From an uncultured Prevotellaceae bacterium (lineage in GTDB: Bacteria; Bacteroidota; Bacteroidia; Bacteroidales; Bacteroidaceae), in the NCBI GenBank assembly GCA_902778535.1, contig CACYYG010000034.1, positions 1-64,000 of the forward strand: a stretch of DNA of 64,000 bases. The letters run 5' to 3'. The notes beneath the pieces were generated by a model. The model was not told the origin of the DNA. It worked only from the letters and a program-made list of their open reading frames with translations, and searched no databases. Shown in pieces: positions 60,718 to 64,000 of this stretch (position 1 is the first letter of the stretch; each line of letters opens with the position of its first letter). Position numbers and translations under genes: made by a program.

Positions 60718-62271
60718 ATGAAGAAGATTCTTATGTTGGTCGCAGCCGCCATGATGGCGGCAATGAATGTGAAGGCGCAGGAGGAGGTGACTCCTTATTT
60801 CACAAATGATGAATTACCCCGCCTCATCCACTGCCTACCCGCTCCCCCCGATACCGTGGGAGCAGAGTTCTATTACGACGTCATGCAATATATGTGGGGC
60901 AAGGAACAGCGCCTCGACCCTGAGCGTGCGGCCATTGCCCGCAGGGATGCCGTGATGACGTATGAAAACCTGTTGGCCGAGTTCAATGTGCCTTTCGGTC
61001 TCACGATCTCGAAGACCGAAACGCCCGAGATTTGGAAACTCATGGAGACCAGCCTGGAGACTGTCAACCAGATGCGTGTGGAACCTAAAAAGTTCTACGC
61101 CCGCCGCCGTCCCTTTGTGCGCTTCCACGAACACATCCTGACCTATCAGGCCGAGGAGGACGAAGAAGAAGTGGCCCGTGGAGGAAGCTATCCCTCTGGT
61201 CATACGTTCCGTGGCTGGGCCGCTGCCCTCCTGCTCTCTGAGATAGCTCCCAGTCGTGCCGACACCATCCTGGCACGCGGCTATATGTACGGCGAGAGTC
61301 GTGTCATCGTGGGAGCCCACTGGCAGAGCGACGTCGATGCCGCCCGTCTGGGCGCTTCTATCGGCTACATGCGCCTGCAGACCAGTGCCGACTTCCAGGA
61401 GCAGATGAAGAAGGCACAGGCAGAGTATGCCGAAAAGACAGGGGTGGCCATCGTGCCCAGTGCCTCCGACAATATGGAGCGCGAGGGCTGCGACTACTAC
61501 TACCTGCGCAGCGAGATGCCCGATATGCGCAAGTTCCTGCCTGCTCCTCCCGACACCATCGGCAATAAGTTCAGCCGCGACATCATGCGCTATATGTGGG
61601 GTAAGACCATGCGCCTGAATGAAGAGCGCGCCGACATTGCCAAGCGCGATGCTGTCTACGGCGTTGACTGCATCTGCCAGGAGTTCAGCGAGCCCTTCGG
61701 CCTGCCTTTGTCAAAGGAAGGAACGCCCGAAATCTATAAGCTGCTGCTCGATGCCACCTCCACTTGCGACAGCATCTGCTACGAGCCGAAGAAATTCTAC
61801 ATGCGTAAACGTCCGTTTATGCGTATGCAGGAACAGTCATTAACGCCCGAATATGAAGAAGAGCTGTCGCACAACGGTTCCTATCCCTCGGGGCACACGC
61901 TACTGGGCTGGTCATCAGGTTTGCTGCTTTCTGAGATCAATCCCGCCAATGCCGACACGCTAATGGCTCGCGGCCACATGTACGGCGAGAGTCGCGTCAT
62001 CGTGGGAGCCCACTGGCAGAGCGACGTCGATGCCGCACGCCTGGCCGCCTGCGCTGCCTACGGCAAGATACACAACAGTGCCCGCTTCCAAGAGCAGATG
62101 AAGAAGGCACAGGAGGAGTTTGCCCGTCTGAGTGGTCAGGCTGTCGGCATCCGTCCCGTGACGGTTCCTGTACAGACAAGGTCTGACCGCGTCTACCGAC
62201 TTGACGGCACACCCGCAACGGAGGAAACCCGTGGTATCGTGATTGAGGAAGGACAGAAGAGATTCAAGTAG
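60718..62271 (+). CDS. Duplicated class A acid phosphatase (PAP2/PhoN type), exported
   Basis: A 517-residue exported protein (signal peptide [20 protein letters not shown]) with two copies of the PhoN-like acid phosphatase domain, about 25-245 and 262-485. Each has the full signature: K-x6-RP ([26 protein letters not shown]), GSYPSGHT, and [18 protein letters not shown]. Both copies therefore seem catalytically competent. A stretch of DNA around 61287-61345 and 61980-62038 is nearly identical, indicating recent duplication or gene conversion. Single-domain enzymes are about 250 residues, so the fusion is unusual. It probably releases phosphate in the periplasm. Confidence 0.9.
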   Translation: MKKILMLVAAAMMAAMNVKAQEEVTPYFTNDELPRLIHCLPAPPDTVGAEFYYDVMQYMWGKEQRLDPERAAIARRDAVMTYENLLAEFNVPFGLTISKTETPEIWKLMETSLETVNQMRVEPKKFYARRRPFVRFHEHILTYQAEEDEEEVARGGSYPSGHTFRGWAAALLLSEIAPSRADTILARGYMYGESRVIVGAHWQSDVDAARLGASIGYMRLQTSADFQEQMKKAQAEYAEKTGVAIVPSASDNMEREGCDYYYLRSEMPDMRKFLPAPPDTIGNKFSRDIMRYMWGKTMRLNEERADIAKRDAVYGVDCICQEFSEPFGLPLSKEGTPEIYKLLLDATSTCDSICYEPKKFYMRKRPFMRMQEQSLTPEYEEELSHNGSYPSGHTLLGWSSGLLLSEINPANADTLMARGHMYGESRVIVGAHWQSDVDAARLAACAAYGKIHNSARFQEQMKKAQEEFARLSGQAVGIRPVTVPVQTRSDRVYRLDGTPATEETRGIVIEEGQKRFK

Positions 62272-62290
62272 TCTTAATATTGAAAGAGCT

Positions 62291-62872
62291 ATGTCATTGA
62301 AAGTGTTGTGCGACCGCATCCTTTCCGACGGCCGCAGCATCGAGGGCGTTATCCTGAAGGTTGACAAATTCATCAACCATCAGATGGACCCCTACATGAT
62401 GAAGCAGGTGGCAGTGGAGTTCATTCGCCGTTTCAGCGATCTGCAAGTAAATAAGATCGTTACTGTCGAAGCTTCCGGCATTGCGCCCTCCATCATGCTG
62501 GGCTATATGATGGAGCTGCCCGTGGTCTTTGCCAAGAAGAAGCTGCCGTCCACCATGCAGGATGCCTACGTCACCACCGTCCACTCGTTTACCAAACAGA
62601 GCGACACACAGCTCATGATCAGCCGCGAGTATCTGACGGCCGACGACCATGTGCTCTTCGTCGACGACTTCCTTGCCTACGGCAACGCCGCCCTCGCCAT
62701 CTGCGACCTCTGCCGACAGGCTGGTGCTACCGTCGAGGGCATGGGCTTCATCATCGAGAAAGAAATGCTGCATGGCCGTGAACTGCTACAGAAAGAGGGC
62801 ATCAGCCGCATAGAGTCCCTTGCCATCGTCGATTCCCTCGAAAATAATACGATTCACATCAAGGAAGACTGA
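62291..62872 (+). CDS. xpt: Xanthine phosphoribosyltransferase
   Basis: A 193-residue purine-salvage enzyme making XMP from xanthine and PRPP. It has the family start [14 protein letters not shown], the purine-binding [15 protein letters not shown] and the PRPP motif [13 protein letters not shown]. Length matches Xpt. The start is ATG 62291; the longer in-frame start overlaps the preceding gene. A strong hairpin follows. No purine riboswitch was recognised in the short leader. Confidence 0.94.
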   Translation: MSLKVLCDRILSDGRSIEGVILKVDKFINHQMDPYMMKQVAVEFIRRFSDLQVNKIVTVEASGIAPSIMLGYMMELPVVFAKKKLPSTMQDAYVTTVHSFTKQSDTQLMISREYLTADDHVLFVDDFLAYGNAALAICDLCRQAGATVEGMGFIIEKEMLHGRELLQKEGISRIESLAIVDSLENNTIHIKED

Positions 62873-62918
62873 ACGCCATCTGCATCATCCCCCGTTTTCT
62901 GATATCACTCCCTTCAAG

Positions 62919-62953
62919 AACGACGTCACTCCCATCGCGGAGTGGCGTCGTTT
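62919..62953 (+). terminator. Terminator of xpt
   Basis: A 14-bp stem with one G-T pair (AACGACGTCACTCC with GGAGTGGCGTCGTT) is followed by TTT. It lies 46 bp after the xpt stop. The 62873-63097 gap otherwise holds nothing recognisable. Confidence 0.7.
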
Positions 62954-63097
62954 CCCGTTTCAGATACTGCCGATTTCTGCTTTTTCTGCATAAGATAATG
63001 CAATACAACATAAAGAACCAACCATTCAGGCAAAGCCGGCTCCTAACAATTAAGATTATTTAATAGTTGCTCGCCGAAAAAGAATAAGAGAATGTTG

Positions 63098-63105
63098 TAA
63101 CTTTG
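63098..63105 (+). promoter_or_regulatory. -7 element of the carboxylesterase gene
   Basis: TAACTTTG, 31 nt before the ATG at 63137. Confidence 0.6.
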
Positions 63106-63136
63106 CGCCCAAACAAACAGCAAATCTTTGCAACCT

Positions 63137-64000
63137 ATGAAACAGAGAAAATGGTTGATGGTAGCCTTGGTGCTACTGATGAGTGTGACGGTGGCAGCAC
63201 AGCAGCCGCTGATGAGAACGCACGTGGAAACGGGCGAAGTGGAAGGAATCCTCGACGGCGGCGATCTGGCTGTCTATCGGGCTATACCATACGCTGCACC
63301 ACCCGTAGGTGACCTGCGCTGGAAGGCACCACAGCCCGCACAGCCGTGGGAAGGCGTGAGAGTATGCGATAAGTTCGGGCCTCTGCCACCACAGCCCACG
63401 CGTCAGGGCCGTACGGCAGACATGATGAGTGAAGACTGCCTGTATCTTGGCATCGCTACTCCTGCCAAGTCTGCCACCGACCGTCTGCCCGTGATGGTGT
63501 GGATTCATGGCGGCGGATTCCAGTCGGAATGGTATGGTGGCGACCTGTGGACGAGTCTTGCCCGTCGCGGTGTGGTCATTGTCAGCATCGAGTACCGTAC
63601 AGGTGCCTTGGGCTTCATGGCTCATCCGGAGCTTACCAAGGAATCACCCGACGGACACTCAGGCAACTATGGCCTGCTGGATCAGATCTACGCCCTGCAG
63701 TGGGTACAGCGCAATATCACAAACTTCGGCGGCGACCCCACGAAGGTGACCATCTTCGGCGAATCGGCAGGTGCCATCAGCTGCAGCATGCTTTGCGCCT
63801 CGCCCTTGGCAAAGGGACTTTTCCGCGCTGTCATCAGCCATAGCGGCGGCTCGTTTGCCCCTTGGAGCGACCAGCCTCGCAGCCTGGGGCTGGATGCCTC
63901 GCAGAAGGGTGCCGAACAGCAGGGTCTTGCCTTCCAGAAACACTTAAAGAAGAAGAACATCAAGCAGATGCGCAAGATGGATGCGATGGCACTCTGCGAC
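63137..64000 (+). CDS. Type-B carboxylesterase/lipase, partial at window end
   Basis: The first 288 residues of an exported alpha/beta-hydrolase; the frame is still open at the last base. A signal peptide (KWLMVALVLLMSVTVAAQQ) is followed by the type-B carboxylesterase pattern: GILDGGDLAVYRAIPYAAPPVGDLRW, the SEDCLYL signature, the oxyanion-hole HGGGF, NYGLLDQIYALQWVQ and the nucleophile elbow GESAG. The Glu and His of the triad would lie beyond the window. It hydrolyses esters, perhaps acetyl or feruloyl groups on glycans; the substrate is unknown. Confidence 0.93.
   Translation, partial: MKQRKWLMVALVLLMSVTVAAQQPLMRTHVETGEVEGILDGGDLAVYRAIPYAAPPVGDLRWKAPQPAQPWEGVRVCDKFGPLPPQPTRQGRTADMMSEDCLYLGIATPAKSATDRLPVMVWIHGGGFQSEWYGGDLWTSLARRGVVIVSIEYRTGALGFMAHPELTKESPDGHSGNYGLLDQIYALQWVQRNITNFGGDPTKVTIFGESAGAISCSMLCASPLAKGLFRAVISHSGGSFAPWSDQPRSLGLDASQKGAEQQGLAFQKHLKKKNIKQMRKMDAMALCD

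Noticed and set aside
62272..62290. Purine riboswitch before xpt
   Set aside because: Only 19 bp separate the phosphatase stop from the xpt start, too short for an aptamer.

Overview
The window looks like a chromosomal segment of a Prevotella-type member of the Bacteroidota (order Bacteroidales). Three things point there. Most transcription units are preceded by the Bacteroidota -7 element TAnnTTTG, often with TTTG about 20 bp upstream, instead of sigma70 boxes. Two large secreted proteins end in type IX secretion (T9SS) sorting tails. The gene families are typical: FeoA-FeoB fusion, DUF3822, DUF3737, C69 dipeptidase, BspA-like leucine-rich repeats, GxxExxY proteins and DUF4143 ATPases. The species cannot be named from sequence alone. 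I saw no rRNA, tRNA, CRISPR array or transposase gene.

Layout. 0.1-11.7 kb: exonuclease III, mannonate dehydratase, a cytidylate-kinase-like protein, a TerB/J-domain protein, FeoAB, then (minus strand) a cysteine desulfidase, DsbD and a C69 dipeptidase. 12-17 kb (minus): radical SAM activase, TonB-like protein, cysS, proC, argD. 17-24 kb: PBP4-type carboxypeptidase, then an M60 metallopeptidase and a second T9SS-tailed protein. 24-30 kb: electron-transfer flavoprotein and acyl-CoA dehydrogenase, interrupted by a GxxExxY gene, then a tandem SGNH esterase. 30-37.7 kb: dnaG, queD, queE, cardiolipin synthase, rhaD, nudC, prmC. 37.7-40 kb: an ATPase gene enclosed by a 124-bp near-perfect inverted repeat. 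40-43 kb: recX, comF, a 31-residue membrane peptide, DUF3822, rsmD. 43-51.5 kb (minus): an eight-gene locus combining aminoethylphosphonate synthesis and CMP activation with a CDP-alcohol transferase, a PAP2 enzyme, a flippase-like protein and an NAD-dependent reductase/epimerase. 52-64 kb: LRR protein, GH43, GH2, DUF3737, a second GxxExxY gene, a MalY/PatB C-S lyase, a duplicated class A acid phosphatase, xanthine phosphoribosyltransferase and the start of a type-B carboxylesterase that runs off the window.

The phosphonate locus is the best candidate for an undescribed pathway. PEP mutase, phosphonopyruvate decarboxylase and AEP transaminase make 2-aminoethylphosphonate. A PntC-like enzyme would activate it as CMP-AEP. 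The membrane enzymes beside it suggest transfer to a lipid, possibly a sphingolipid, because the first gene resembles Bacteroides reductases linked to sphingolipid synthesis.

The second theme is repeats. There are arrays of 15-17 bp palindromes with an exact 22-bp period, in two unrelated sequence versions. Accessory genes (two GxxExxY genes and the DUF4143 ATPase) sit between inverted repeat arms, and each locus has its own arm sequence. Several conserved proteins (EtfB, FeoAB, DsbD, GH43, QueE, CyuA, MalY, GH2) appear to carry small in-frame repeat insertions. All functional statements rest on motif reading and recalled family knowledge; no database search was run.
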